Of a stretch of DNA of 64,000 nucleotides, positions 34,507 through 45,564 are shown one piece after another; positions within the stretch are counted from its first letter, which is position 1, and each line of letters begins with the position of its first letter. Below the pieces are notes generated by a model. That model was not told where the DNA came from. It was given only the letters and a program-made list of their open reading frames with translations, and did no database searches. Position numbers and translations under genes: made by a program. The DNA comes from Siphonodentalium dalli. Its lineage: Eukaryota > Mollusca > Scaphopoda > Gadilida > Siphonodentaliidae. The DNA is taken from positions 84,046,324 through 84,110,323 of the forward strand of contig CP136061.1 of the NCBI GenBank assembly GCA_032622095.1. The letters are read 5' to 3'.

Positions 34507-35275
34507 TAAATAATAATAATAATAATAATATATAGCATTTGTATAGCGCTTCATCCCTGGTGTAGCTCGAAGTGCTTGGGACTCTATATGCAGGTTATAT
34601 ACATGTACAGACATTAGAATATTTACTATCAATGGATACGGAGAATGATGCAATGTTGCTATCTACGGCTAGTTGTGTGCGGGTAAATATTGAACAGGTG
34701 CGTCTTAAGTCGTTGCTTGAAGATGTCGATAGAGTGTGAACGACGAATGTCGAGAGGGATGGAGTTCCAGACACTTGGTGCGGCGTGTGTAAACAGACGA
34801 CGTTCAATTTTCTTATATTTACCCATGTGAACAGCCAGAAGCTGTTTTTCCTTTGAACGGAGGTTATCACGGCCTGGTACATACAACGTAAGAATGTCCG
34901 AGATATATGCTGGTGCAGATGAATTAAAGTAACGATAGCAGAACGTTGCTAACTTGAAATCAATTCGCGCGCGCAATGGGAGCCAATGTAGGTTTTTCAA
35001 AATTGGAGAGACATGGGTTGATTTCGGAACACGCACTACAATCCTCGCGGCTGAGTTCTGTAGACATTGCAGACGACTTAATTGTTCTTGTGAACTTCCC
35101 ACGAAAAGCGCATTGCAATAGTCCAATCTTGACATAATATTACAAGAAGCAACCTTTTATCGCCGCAGGCATTGTTAAGTATGAACGAAGACGACTAAGG
35201 CGCATAAGTTCAATTAGTATGGTACGGGAAATGTGTTGTACTTGAGCGTCCATGGATAACGAATTAGAAATAAAA
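34507..35275 (-). pseudogene. 5'-truncated LINE: RT C-terminal fragment and 3' UTR
   Basis: The minus frame 35135-34659 encodes the C-terminal end of a CR1/Jockey/Rex-type ORF2: 'MSRLDYCNALFVGSS', 'LQNSAARIV', 'LHWLPLRARIDFKLATFCY', 'APSVWNSIPLDIR'. A 3' UTR with 'gcgctatacaaatgctatat' (minus strand) and an (ATT)n tail at about 34507-34530 follow. Classic 5' truncation; the insertion lies in intron 1 of DCLRE1B in the same orientation as the gene. Confidence 0.85.
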
Positions 35276-35299
35276 TAAACAATTCAGTTCAATGATGAA

Positions 35300-35753
35300 C
35301 AAGCCTGCAAATAGTGTGTCTGACTGTCTGTCATTTGCAGAATGAGGTCCCCAGATGGTGAATTTATTGATACTATCCAACATAGCAGGCTAGCATCACC
35401 AAATACACCCTCTGGGAACTTCACTCTGCTTAGGTTTCAACATCTATGGGAGACCTAGGATCAGATTGAAGTTCCCCAGATGAAATTGGTCATTTTCACC
35501 CATTAGTCACCTTGTATATGGATTTTATCTTCTGCAAATTAGGGGATATAGAAACTGCCCAGAAGGTGCAAAAGTAACTAAAACAATGTTAACTTGAGAC
35601 AGATACTTCCCAGAAGATGAAGCCTAAGCAGACTGAGGTCCCCAGAGGGTGAGTTTGGTTACGCTAGTCCGTGTGGGATCCCGGATAGTATGGCTAAAAT
35701 TCACCCTCGGGGGCCTCATTCTGCAAACGACAGACACACTATTTGCAGGCTTG
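35300..35753. mobile_element. Double-hairpin MITE (CAGAATGAGGTCC family), intronic
   Basis: Outer inverted ends CAAGCCTGCAAATAGTGTGT and the complement. Each end leads into its own hairpin built on CAGAATGAGGTCCCCAGAGG and the matching CCTC-ATTCTG arm, with a unique core between. It is flanked by 8-bp near-repeats atgatgaa (35292-35299) and atgatgca (35754-35761), suggesting a hAT-type relative. It ends 26 bp from the DCLRE1B exon 1 donor. Confidence 0.8.
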
Positions 35754-35779
35754 ATGATGCATAAGCTCACGAGACACAC

Positions 35780-35966
35780 CTAGTCGCATGGTCAGTAATT
35801 TTCCTGTGACTTCTGAGCAGTAAATCGGATGTTGCCATGTTGACGAGAGACCCACCGTGTGGTCGCCATGTAAATGGGTCAAGAAGAAAATTTTCTTCTC
35901 TGTTATACTTCTGATTTTCCAGTAATCGACTGCGATCGGTGTGCCAGGAATTAACACGCCATTCAT
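35780..35966 (-). CDS. DCLRE1B: DCLRE1B/Apollo, coding exon 1
   Basis: Starts at ATG 35966 ('MNGVLIPGTPIAVDYW', nearly the same as the start of human Apollo) and contains the metal-binding HxHxDH motif 'HLHGDHTVGL' (His31, His33, Asp35, His36). It ends in phase 1 at 35780 (CTA G / gtgtgt). Splicing to 32917 gives the junction codon GGT and 'LGVSRELIH'. Without splicing, the frame reads a similar 'GVSRELMHH' and stops in the MITE. Start choice: the conserved N-terminal Met-Asn-Gly. A longer overlapping frame upstream is not conserved. Confidence 0.93.
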
Positions 35967-36218
35967 TATGTCCTCTCACTTGTGTCATGAGTTCTGAAAT
36001 GTGAACAAAATATATCGTATAACATATCATTTCTTAGGCCAACATTTTCAACTGGTGGACATTTCAGTCTAAAAAAATTAATGAAAGTAGGAAGATTTCA
36101 CTCTTAGAGGGTTTCAAGTTCTTTGATGTATTCTCATGAGTATAAAATACAACTTCACGTAAGGTAAATTCATGTAACTAGAACACTGTTAATTTTAGAC
36201 AATAGATATTTCCCAGAA
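35967..36218. other. Upstream region of DCLRE1B
   Basis: No gene. It should hold the 5' UTR and promoter, but no clear TATA box or other element is identified by eye. Confidence 0.4.
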
Positions 36219-36425
36219 GATGAGGCCTAAGTAGAATGAGGTCCTCAGAGGATGAATTTACTGATGCTAGCCCACCGTGTGGGGATAGTCAATAAATTCA
36301 CCCTCTTCACCCTCTGGGGACCTCATTTTGCAAATGGCAGGCAACTAAACTCAGGCTTGGTAAGAGATATACCAACTTTAGGAATACAAGAGATTGAACA
36401 TAAATACACAAGTGTCGTTGTTTAA

Positions 36426-36945
36426 AGATGGATTATCTCTTTAAATAACAAATTTTAAATAGTTGCGTGGGTATAAAATAATAGATATGAACTGAAGACC
36501 TATGTCCGGAAAAGCTTCTATCAATTAATATTGATTTTATTTTGAATATTAAATCGGGCCCATTTATGTTACTATTTTTAGAACCGACCATTCGGATGAG
36601 ACCCTATTGCGATATAGAGCACTGGGGTGTTCCTACGGCTACGCAACGAATGTCAAATGTCACAGATTGGTTGTTTGTACTGTTTTGTTCCACATATATA
36701 AGCGATAATGAGTATAATTAACGTTTATTTGTGACGAAATTGCACAATATAATTTCTGGTCTCTGTTAACAGTAACCAATATTGTTCGTTAGCTGAACAA
36801 ACACACCTGTTTAGACCAGAAAATATTAGAAATAATATTAATATTAATCGATAGAAGCATTTCCGGACAGGAGTCTTCGATTCAGATATAATATTTTATA
36901 CCCCGGTAACTATATAATACATGTTTACAAAGAGATAATCCACCT
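36426..36945. mobile_element. TTAA MITE, AGATGGATTATCTC family
   Basis: Inverted ends AGATGGATTATCTCTTT and AAAGAGATAATCCACCT, flanked by TTAA (36422-36425, 36946-36949). Copy B has a single TTAA at 38386-38389, the empty site. Related decayed copies lie at about 44750-44870 and 57730-58135. Non-coding. Confidence 0.88.
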
Positions 36946-37213
36946 TTAAATGATTGTAAGATTCCATGCAGCTGAAACAATGATACAGTAATGCCCTATA
37001 TAATCGACTCCTTAACAACAGCAGAATGAAATATGGGTAACTTTTCAGGATTTATTCGGAAATATGGCTTGTTGCCATTCACCGACTAAATACTAAAAAG
37101 TTACCCATGATTCTGCTGTGGTTAAGGAGTTGATTATTTAGGGCATTACTGTAAGTCACCCTGGGGTTATACCAATTACCATCGTCCCAATGAAACCGGG
37201 ACATTATAGAACA

Positions 37214-37636
37214 CAATGATGTGAGACCCGATAACCCAAGGCAGGCTACACGACAAGGCCTCACAATATGATGTGAGACCCGATAACTCAAGGCAGGCTA
37301 CACGAAAAGGCCTCACAATATGATGTGAGACCCGATAACTCAAGGCAGGCTACACGAAAAGGCCTCACAATATGATGTGAGACCCGATAACTCAAGGCAG
37401 GCTACACGAAAAGGCCTCACAATATGATGTGAGACCCGATAACTCAAGGCAGGCTACACGAAAAGGCCTCACAATATGATGTGAGACCCGATAACTCAAG
37501 GCAGGCTACACGAAAAGGCCTCACAATATGATGTGAGACCCGATAACTCAAGGCAGGCTACACGAAAAGGCCTCACAATATGATGTGACACCCGATAACT
37601 CAAGGCAGGCTACACGAAAAGGCCTCACAATATGAT
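37214..37636. repeat. 52-bp minisatellite, copy A
   Basis: Eight units of 52 bp of the form gatgtgagacccgataactc...aaaggcctcacaatat. The same array with the same number of units is at 38654-39076. Confidence 0.95.
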
Positions 37637-38182
37637 GCTGGACATTTGCAGAATGAGGTCCCCAGAGCAGGCTAGCATCACCAAAGTCATCCTTTGGGGA
37701 CCTCATTCTGTATGGCCTCATCTACTATGCAAGTCCTAGACATACGTCCAAGTTCCCAGATTTTGATGATAGCGACGTACAACACCCATTGGGCACCTCG
37801 ATTATGCATTGTGTCATCTGCCAATTTGGGGATATTGAAAAACTAAACTAAAAAAGAAAAAGAAACTTTCTAAAGAAACTAAAAAAAAACTTTGATAAAG
37901 ATACAGGTACTTTCCAGATAAGATGAGGCATATGCAGAATGAGGTCTCCAGAGGGTGATTTTAGTGATGTTAGCATCACTAAATTCACCCTCTGGGGGTC
38001 TCATTCTGCAAATAACCAGCACCATGTTTTGTAGCCTGGAATACATACATGCTCATTTCTTTATTACTTCCTGTCCTTTAACTTTGGTTCATGGCCTCAG
38101 CTGAAAGTTCCATGGTTAATTGTATAGGGTCCTTAACCCTTTCATGCTGGTGCAGCATTAAACATCCTGTGACAGTGCATTA

Positions 38183-39622
38183 GATGAGGCCTAAGTAGAA
38201 TGAGGTCCTCAGAGGATGAATTTACTGATGCTAGCCCACCGTGTGGGGATAGTCAATAAATTCACCCTCTTCACCCTCTGGGGACCTCATTTTGCAAATG
38301 GCAGGCAACTAAACTCAGGCTTGGTAAGAGATATACCAACTTTAGGAATACAAGAGATTGAACATAAATACACAAGTGTCGTTGTTTAAATGATTGTAAG
38401 ATTCCATGCAGCTGAAACAATGATACAGTAATGCCCTAAATAATCGACTCCTTAACAACAGCAGAATGAAATATGGGTAACTTTTCATGATTTATTCGGA
38501 AATATGGCTTGTTGCCATTCACCGACTAAATACTAAAAAGTTACCCATGATTCTGCTGTGGTTAAGGAGTTGATTATTTAGGGCATTACTGTAAGTCACC
38601 CTGGGGTTATACCAATTACCATCGTCCCAATGAAACCGGGACATTATAGAACACAATGATGTGAGACCCGATAACCCAAGGCAGGCTACACGACAAGGCC
38701 TCACAATATGATGTGAGACCCGATAACTCAAGGCAGGCTACACGAAAAGGCCTCACAATATGATGTGAGACCCGATAACTCAAGGCAGGCTACACGAAAA
38801 GGCCTCACAATATGATGTGAGACCCGATAACTCAAGGCAGGCTACACGAAAAGGCCTCACAATATGATGTGAGACCCGATAACTCAAGGCAGGCTACACG
38901 AAAAGGCCTCACAATATGATGTGAGACCCGATAACTCAAGGCAGGCTACACGAAAAGGCCTCACAATATGATGTGAGACCCGATAACTCAAGGCAGGCTA
39001 CACGAAAAGGCCTCACAATATGATGTGACACCCGATAACTCAAGGCAGGCTACACGAAAAGGCCTCACAATATGATGCTGGACATTTGCAGAATGAGGTC
39101 CCCAGAGCAGGCTAGCATCACCAAAGTCATCCTTTGGGGACCTCATTCTGTATGGCCTCATCTACTATGCAAGTCCTAGACATACGTCCAAGTTCCCAGA
39201 TTTTGATGATAGCGACGTACAACACCCATTGGGCACCTCGATTATGCATTGTGTCATCTGCCAATTTGGGGATATTGAAAAACTAAACTAAAAAAGAAAA
39301 AGAAACTTTCTAAAGAAACTAAAAAAAAACTTTGATAAAGATACAGGTACTTTCCAGATAAGATGAGGCATATGCAGAATGAGGTCTCCAGAGGGTGATT
39401 TTAGTGATGTTAGCATCACTAAATTCACCCTCTGGGGGTCTCATTCTGCAAATAACCAGCACCATGTTTTGTAGCCTGGAATACATACATGCTCATTTCT
39501 TTATTACTTCCTGTCCTTTAACTTTGGTTCATGGCCTCAGCTGAAAGTTCCATGGTTAATTGTATAGGGTCCTTAACCCTTTCATGCTGGTGCAGCATTA
39601 AACATCCTGTGACAGTGCATTC
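38183..39622. repeat. Recent tandem duplication, copy B (1440 bp)
   Basis: Offset 1440 bp from copy A over 36949-38182 and lacks the MITE. Identical structure otherwise. It ends inside the TTAA hairpin MITE at 39577-39802, where copy A's sequence returns to the start of the unit. Confidence 0.93.
38654..39076. repeat. 52-bp minisatellite, copy B
   Basis: Eight 52-bp units, matching 37214-37636. Confidence 0.95.
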
Positions 39623-39802
39623 TCTTATATATGCGAGTCTCCCATAGGGAGCCTCGCATATATAAGAGAATGCAGTGGTTTACAAGGACAGGGTAAATAT
39701 TGTTAGGCCAATGCATTCTCTTATGGGCGACTCGCATATATAAGAGAATGCATTGGCACAGGGTTTTTTGCAAAAATTCAGGAAGCTCCAGTCATGAAAG
39801 TG
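39577..39802. mobile_element. TTAA hairpin MITE (CCCTTTCATG type)
   Basis: Flanked by TTAA (39573-39576, 39803-39806), with ends CCCTTTCATG / CATGAAAGTG. It contains two hairpins with 'gcatatataagagaatgc' arms. Its right part equals positions 1-128. Confidence 0.8.
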
Positions 39803-39967
39803 TTAAAGCTGCTTCAACCATTACTTATTATCCTCCAACAGAAAATCAATATTGTTAAGAGTGTAGACTGCATCATTATTGTTAAGAATGTAGACTGCAT
39901 CATTATTGACGGAGATGTAATGTAATTCATTAGACTAGATGCGAGTGGCTTAAACATTATGTCTGTG

Positions 39968-40228
39968 TTGGCAAGCCTTGAAATAGGGTGTCTGTCATTT
40001 GCAGAATGAGGTCCCCAGAGGGTGAATTTAGTGATGCTACCCCGCATAGCAGGCTAGCATCACCAAATTCACCCTCTGGGGACCTCATTCTGCTTACACC
40101 TCAGCATAATGAGGTTCCCAGAGGGTGAATTTGGTGATGCTAGCCTGCTATGCGGGGTAGCATCACTAAATTCACCCTCTGGGAACCTCATTCTGCAAAT
40201 GACAGACACACTATTTCAAGGCTTGTAT
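39968..40228. mobile_element. Double hairpin MITE, CAGAATGAGGTCC family
   Basis: Two complete hairpins back to back (about 39998-40091 and 40103-40190), with outer ends caagccttgaaatag / ctatttcaaggcttg. The central core found in longer copies (e.g. 35300-35753) is missing, leaving an almost perfect 250-bp inverted repeat. Confidence 0.8.
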
Positions 40229-40238
40229 ATACATTTAA

Positions 40239-40522
40239 CCCTTCAATGAGTGATCATGACTGGAGCTTCCTGAAATTTTGCGAAAACCCTGTGCCAAAGC
40301 ATTCTCTTAATATAGGCGGGTCTCCCATAAGGATCCTCGCATATATAAGATACATTGGCCAAGCCCACCTAGCAATATTTACGTTGACTTTGTAAGCCAG
40401 TGCATTCTCTTATATATGCGCGGCTCCCTATCCGTATCATATACTCGATTATATATAAGAGAATGCACTGGCCAACACAGGATCTTTAATGCTGCACCAG
40501 CGCAGCTCCCGTCATGAAAGGG
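40239..40522. mobile_element. TTAA hairpin MITE
   Basis: Starts after TTAA (40235-40238) with CCCTTCAATGAGTGATCATG and contains the 'gcattctcttatatatgcg' hairpin arms. The right end (CATGAAAGGG) abuts the 54-bp minisatellite. Confidence 0.7.
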
Positions 40523-41312
40523 TCAACAGATTATTTTCCATTATAATTACCATGTTGATTACATTGTTTGTAGAGCACATGAGTTTATTTTCCATTATAA
40601 TTACCATGTTGATTACATTGTTTGTAGAGCACATGAGTTTATTTTCCATTATAATTACCATGTTGATTACATTGTTCGTAGAGCACATGAGTTTATTTTC
40701 CATTATAATTACCATGCTGATTACATTGTTCGTAGAGCACATGAGTTTATTTTCCATTATAATTACCATGTTGATTACATCGTTCGTAGAGCACATGAGT
40801 TTATTTTCCATTATAATTACCATGTTGATTACATCGTTCGTAGAGCACATGAGTTTATTTTCCATTATAATTACCATGTTGATTACATCGTTCGTAGAGC
40901 ACATGAGTTTATTTTCCATTATAATTACCATGTTGATTACATCGTTCGTAGAGCACATGAGTTTATTTTCCATTATAATTACCATGTTGATTACATCGTT
41001 CGTAGAGCACATGAGTTTATTTTCCATTATAATTACCATGTTGATTACATCGTTCGTAGAGCACATGAGATTATTTTGATTACCATGTTGATTACATCGT
41101 TCGTAGAGCACATGAGTTTATTTTGATTACCATGTTGATTACATTGTTCGTAGAGCACATGAGTTTATTTTGATTACCATGTTGATTACATTGTTCGTAG
41201 AGCACATGAGTTTATTTTGATTACCATGTTGATTACATTGTTCGTAGAGCACATGAGTTTATTTTGATTACCATGTTGATTACATCGTTTGTAGAGCACA
41301 TGAGTTTATTTT
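40515..41312. repeat. 54-bp / 47-bp minisatellite
   Basis: About ten 54-bp units (gtttattttccattataatt + accatgttgattacat...), then about five or six 47-bp units lacking 7 bp. Because 54 is divisible by three and the unit has no stop in two frames, both strands give ~200-codon repetitive frames. These are not genes. They end where the unit changes to 47 bp. Confidence 0.95.
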
Positions 41313-41339
41313 GCACTCATTTGTTGCATACATTCTTTT

Positions 41340-41397
41340 GAGTAAAATAGGAGATAGTCCCAAAAATGGCCGGATTTAGTGTGCAGTACCCCTTTAA
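41340..41397. mobile_element. TTAA MITE fragment (AGGGGTACTGTAC family)
   Basis: Only the right end is visible: gtgcagtacccctTTAA. The left end is missing or was replaced by the minisatellite. Confidence 0.55.
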
Positions 41398-41489
41398 TAT
41401 GAGGTGATTATGTGTGGGTTTTTGTGTGGGTAGCATGTATACATATATAGGTCATTGCAGCAGGGAAAATTATTAAGTTCTTGATTCTT

Positions 41490-41735
41490 TACAGAGTGTT
41501 TCCGCTATAGGGGCAGCGGGTCCCTTTACACAGTGTTTTCATTATAGGGGCAGTGGGTCCCTTTACACAGTGTTTCCGCTGTAGGGACAGTGGGTCCCTT
41601 TACACAGTGTTTCCACTATAGGGGAGAGCTTTCCGATGAATGGCAACAAGCCATATTTCCGACTAAATCCTGAAAAGTTACCCATAATTCTGCTGTGGTT
41701 AAGCAGTCGATTAATTAGGGCATTACTGTATGTGG
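41490..41735. repeat. Short ~37-bp tandem repeat followed by half a palindromic MITE
   Basis: Four units of 'ggtccctttacacagtgttt' plus 'ccactataggggcagt' (41490-41622). Then one arm of the CAGTAATGC palindrome, 41624-41730. Confidence 0.85.
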
Positions 41736-42050
41736 TTAATTCTGGTTACATGTATGTCGCGATTATGTTCTGTTCTATGATTATATAGATACAGTCCAGA
41801 GGTCTATACAATATCAATATATATAGGCAGTGCCAAATGACAACACCTTCAGTACATTTAATTACAAATCCTTCAAATTGTTAAAAATAACACACATTTG
41901 ATGGGACTGAGATTTGTCCCCAGTGGATACAGTGGTACCGTTACCCCCAACCCCTAGCGGAAACCCTGCTAAAGCATATAATTTTTATGCACTTGCAATG
42001 TGTCTCAAGAGATTGCCTGATAAACATGGCATTGATATTAAGCCTCTTAA

Positions 42051-42308
42051 CCCTTTGAGTGCCAGATCCGATTTTTTTATCAACCCATATACCCTGTGCC
42101 AATGCATTCTCTTATAGGTCGCCTCGCATATATAAGAGAATGCATTGGCCTAACAATTTTTCATCATTTGTTATTATTTTTTACAATTTTTTACAATTTT
42201 AATAATTTTTTAAAAATCTAAAACAAAAAAAGTTTTTTATTTTTTTTAGGGCTGATTTTACAGACCGTAAATTAGGGCCGATGAGATCGGACCCTGGCAC
42301 TGAATGGG
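42051..42308. mobile_element. TTAA hairpin MITE (CCCTTTGAGTGCC type)
   Basis: Flanked by TTAA (42047-42050, 42309-42312). It contains the palindrome around 'ctcgcatatataagagaatg' and 'gccgatgagatcgg' near the right end. Sister copies: 50044-50553 and about 53902-54346. Confidence 0.85.
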
Positions 42309-42312
42309 TTAA

Positions 42313-43145
42313 AGACATATTATGGACTTGTTCGAGTTCGTGAAACTGTTAAGTTAGTATTCAGGCGTTATGCCAACCTGGAGAATGTATAATTCTACTA
42401 ACATCTCCAAAAATTTCAAAGAAATCGACCCAATAGAAAATATCATCAAAACTATGCTCAATTGTAAATATTTACATCTGGATTCGGGACGCAACAATCG
42501 GCGACAAACAAACACAAATGATTTCGCCATCCAGAGTCAGTGCAATTAATTAATATATCAGAATGACGGTGTGTGTTGGCAATTTGGATTAATATTCATA
42601 AAAAGAACAAACTTTGAGCAAGATTATTTTCCATTTCTACTCGATCACTCTACCAGAGTGTTTCACATCACTTTAATGTGTTCACTACCTTGAATTGTAT
42701 GCTTATCACAGCCTGTGATGTTGGGTCTGGTAGAATTGTTCACATTTAAAATTAATGTGCATGTGTGAATTACCATACTATATTTATATTATAAACTAGT
42801 ATTTGATACATCTCATGTGTAATTGTATGTCTAAATGACTGCTATGTGTATTATGTGTTCTATTCACATTTAATATTGATTTGTTCTTGTCATATTTTAC
42901 TTGGGTCTGTTGTTAGACTTTAAGATAAAAATGCTAATTTTCCTTATTTTCCCTAATTTGACCTTCAATTTAATTTGGCAAAATAAAAAATTCATTTGGC
43001 AAAAAAAAATTCATTTGGCAAACATTTTGGCAAGAGAATATTTTGGTCCAGCGCCAACCCTGATCACAGGCAATGAAGTCAGCAAATAAACAAGCAACAA
43101 GAAAGAACAGACTTCAACTAGGGAACTTCAATCTGATCATAGGTC
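42313..43145. other. No gene recognised
   Basis: AT-rich sequence. A stretch at 42350-42560 recurs in inverted orientation near 55260-55500 ('gtccataatatgataataat', 'gacgcaac'), so this is a dispersed repeat. Nothing coding. Confidence 0.5.
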
Positions 43146-43291
43146 TCCCATAGCAGTTGAGGCCTAAGCAGAATGAGGTTGGCAGAGGGTAAACTTGGTA
43201 ATGCTAGCCCCGCTGTGCAGGATATAATCACTAAATAACCCCTCTGGGAACCTAATTCTGCAAATGTCAGACACACCGTTTCCAGACTTGG
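43146..43291. mobile_element. Hairpin MITE fragment, CAGAATGAGGTCC family
   Basis: A single degenerate hairpin (arms 'gcagaatgaggttggcagag' / 'cctctgggaacctaattctg'). Confidence 0.7.
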
Positions 43292-44324
43292 CTATAATAT
43301 GTACATAAACAAAAATATATGCACATATTATGAAAATATAAATAAAAGAAATATTCTTATTTCAGAGACTTTAATATTTTTATTTCAAAACATACAAGCT
43401 TAAAATACTAACTCAAAACATCAACAGCAAAACAATATTCATAGATTATTATAGAACTTGAACGAACACATAGCACAGAAACAAAATATTTCATATGAAA
43501 ACATTTATTAAAAAAAAAAAACACCATAAAAAGCCCCACATAGAATGGAGCAGACAGCACTCCATACTAGTCCATAGTGCATTCTCTTATATATGTGAGG
43601 CTCTCTAAAGGGCTAATGACTGCCGATGATAATCTTATCAGATTATTAGAATTCATATCTACATACATCCTATTTTTTGGAAGCCAGGGCTTTTCCCCAA
43701 GAAAATAGCTTCCAAATACGAAGCACATGGCAGATGAAGTAAATACTCATGAGAATCGTAGTATTTATTATTAGTTTTAAAATAAGAGCGTCCCTAGGGC
43801 ATGGCATAATACGTCCATGGTAATTTCAACAAAGGGCAATAACTCTGGTGAAAATTGGCGGGCGGAACCCAAATACAAATTTGGCCTGTATTTTAACCCT
43901 TTACCCAACAGAACGCCCTGTGCCAATGCATTCTCTTATATATGCGAGTCGACCATAGGGCGTAAAAACAACAGGATGCAAACTATCGATAATGTCTCAT
44001 AGATTGCAATGAGCATAATGAATTATGAATATATTCTGTATTATAAAACATGTTTCTCTATGACTGGGATAATTCACCTCCAATTTAGCAATTTAAATAC
44101 AATGATCATGAAGCTGTGTTTGTGACTGTCATCAGCTTTTTAAGGAGACTGGATTCTACTTGCAATGAGCTGTTGCATGCGCAACCAATGAAATTAGTGC
44201 CCAGTCTGAAATATGACAAACAGAAGGAAGGAGATCCCTTTAATACAGAAATGGAAATGGCACACAAAATTATATATGTAAATGTGATAAGGTATCATCA
44301 ACTTTTTACAGATACTTAATCCGA
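43292..44324. other. No gene; partial MITE at 43893-43960
   Basis: 43893-43960 is the left part of a TTAA hairpin MITE of the CCCTTTACCCAACAGAACG type (full copy 58429-58818). The rest is AT-rich without recognised features. Confidence 0.5.
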
Positions 44325-44755
44325 TTAAGCGCCCCTCAATTACTATCTATTTGGAGTCGGATGTAAAACATATTTGATTCAAGTCGAGGAACCACCTATC
44401 AAAGCTCAGAGTTACTGTATTAGATATCAATTTTTGAAATCAATTATTTTTCACCATCAAGACTTATTAGTGGCCATATAAAAAGTCAATGAGCCCAGTC
44501 TTGGACCAAATTGCGGATGGATGGGTAACTCTAAAATCAAGAGGCTTTGTGTTGATAATAAGTCCAAATTTCATCGAACAACATGTTGGTAAAACGTTTC
44601 GGGCAATTTTATACTATAGGACAGTGGTTAGCATTATTTTTGGGCAATTAATCGATTCTGATAACTAAAGGAGCATTTCTAAAAATGTTCATGTTGTTGG
44701 AATCTGATGATATGGGGACAATCGAATTGGATTGTGTACCTTTAAAGATAGTCTG
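44325..44755. mobile_element. Decayed TTAA MITE (AGGTACTCAATCCGATC type)
   Basis: Degenerate copy of the element at 63526-63995, sharing 'ttcaagtcgaggaacc' and an end at gtgtacctTTAA. The following bases (to about 44870) start a decayed AGATGGATTATCTC-type copy. Confidence 0.65.
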
Positions 44756-45044
44756 TCTCTATATAGGTTTTATATAAATTCCAGGGTATAAAATAATAGA
44801 TATGAATTGATGACACATGTCCGGAAAAGCTTCTATCAATTAATATCAATTTTATTTAGAATTGTTTGACATTCGTGTGACAGTTTTATGTAATATTTAT
44901 TGAACAGAAATCGGCATGAAAACTTTCAGAGCGTACCAAGAGAGAGCACTCTATTTTGGTAGAAACCCCAATCTAGGCAAATAACAGATCAGCTAAGGGA
45001 TTTATAGTGAATTACGATTGAAATAAAATGTCAGCCGACCACAG

Positions 45045-45564
45045 TGTCCCCCGAAAACGTGGCAAGTCGATGCCGCTTTGTTAAAGAAATTAAAAAAAAT
45101 GTTGAAATTTTCTAAGTCGAAAAGGGTTAATAACTCCGTAAAAAAATAATTGTTCCATCATCAATATAAATGTTGCACATCTCCAATATGTGTGTAACAA
45201 TACTCTGAAGTTTCAAATATCTACGATCAAAAATGTAGGAGGAATTGATTACACCATGAAAGTACCCTCATACAGAAAATTTTAAAAAATGTTGAAATTT
45301 TCTAAGTCGAAAAAGGTTAATTACTCCGTAACAAATAATTTTTCCGTCATCTATATACATGTTGCACATCTCCAATATGTGGGTAACAATACTCTGAAGT
45401 TTAAATCTCTAGGATGAAAACTGTAGGAGGAGTTGATTACACCGTGAAGGTACTCAAAAGTGTGATGGACGGACGAACGGCACAACAGACGAATGGACAG
45501 TACAACGGACGGACGGATGGAGCCCGTTTCTATAGTACCCAGAAAATTAATTTTTCGGGGGACA
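45045..45564. mobile_element. Dispersed repeat with TGTCCCCCGAAAA inverted ends, copy 1
   Basis: Starts tgtcccccgaaaac and ends tttttcgggggaca. The inside is a ~175-bp direct repeat ('ttgaaattttctaagtcgaa' at about 45103 and 45291). Related copy at 51411-52160. Non-coding. Confidence 0.75.

Larger units (their letters stand above)
32918..35779 (-). other. DCLRE1B intron 1
   Basis: 2.86 kb between donor CTAG/gtgtgt and acceptor tttacag/GT. It contains a foldback MITE (33840-34056), a GGTAC-rich block, a 5'-truncated LINE (34507-35275) and a hAT-like hairpin MITE (35300-35753). The first bases of the intron resemble the first bases of exon 2. 32918-33780 and the remaining gaps hold nothing recognised. 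Confidence 0.9.
36219..38182. repeat. Recent tandem duplication, copy A (1964 bp)
   Basis: Copy B (38183-39622) repeats it with only a few differences over 1.4 kb. Copy A is longer because of a 524-bp insertion (MITE plus TTAA) at 36426-36949. Each copy contains MITE hairpins, a palindromic MITE and a 52-bp minisatellite. No gene. Confidence 0.93.

Noticed and set aside
37079-38731. Two identical 70-codon minus ORFs
   Set aside because: They lie in the tandem duplication over a MITE and a minisatellite; duplicated non-coding DNA.
37214-39076. CRISPR-like array
   Set aside because: The units are contiguous 52-bp tandem repeats without distinct spacers, in an animal genome.
40489-41111. Two overlapping ~200-codon repetitive ORFs on opposite strands
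   Set aside because: Both come from a 54-bp minisatellite whose length is a multiple of three. They end when the unit changes to 47 bp, and there is no start context or family.
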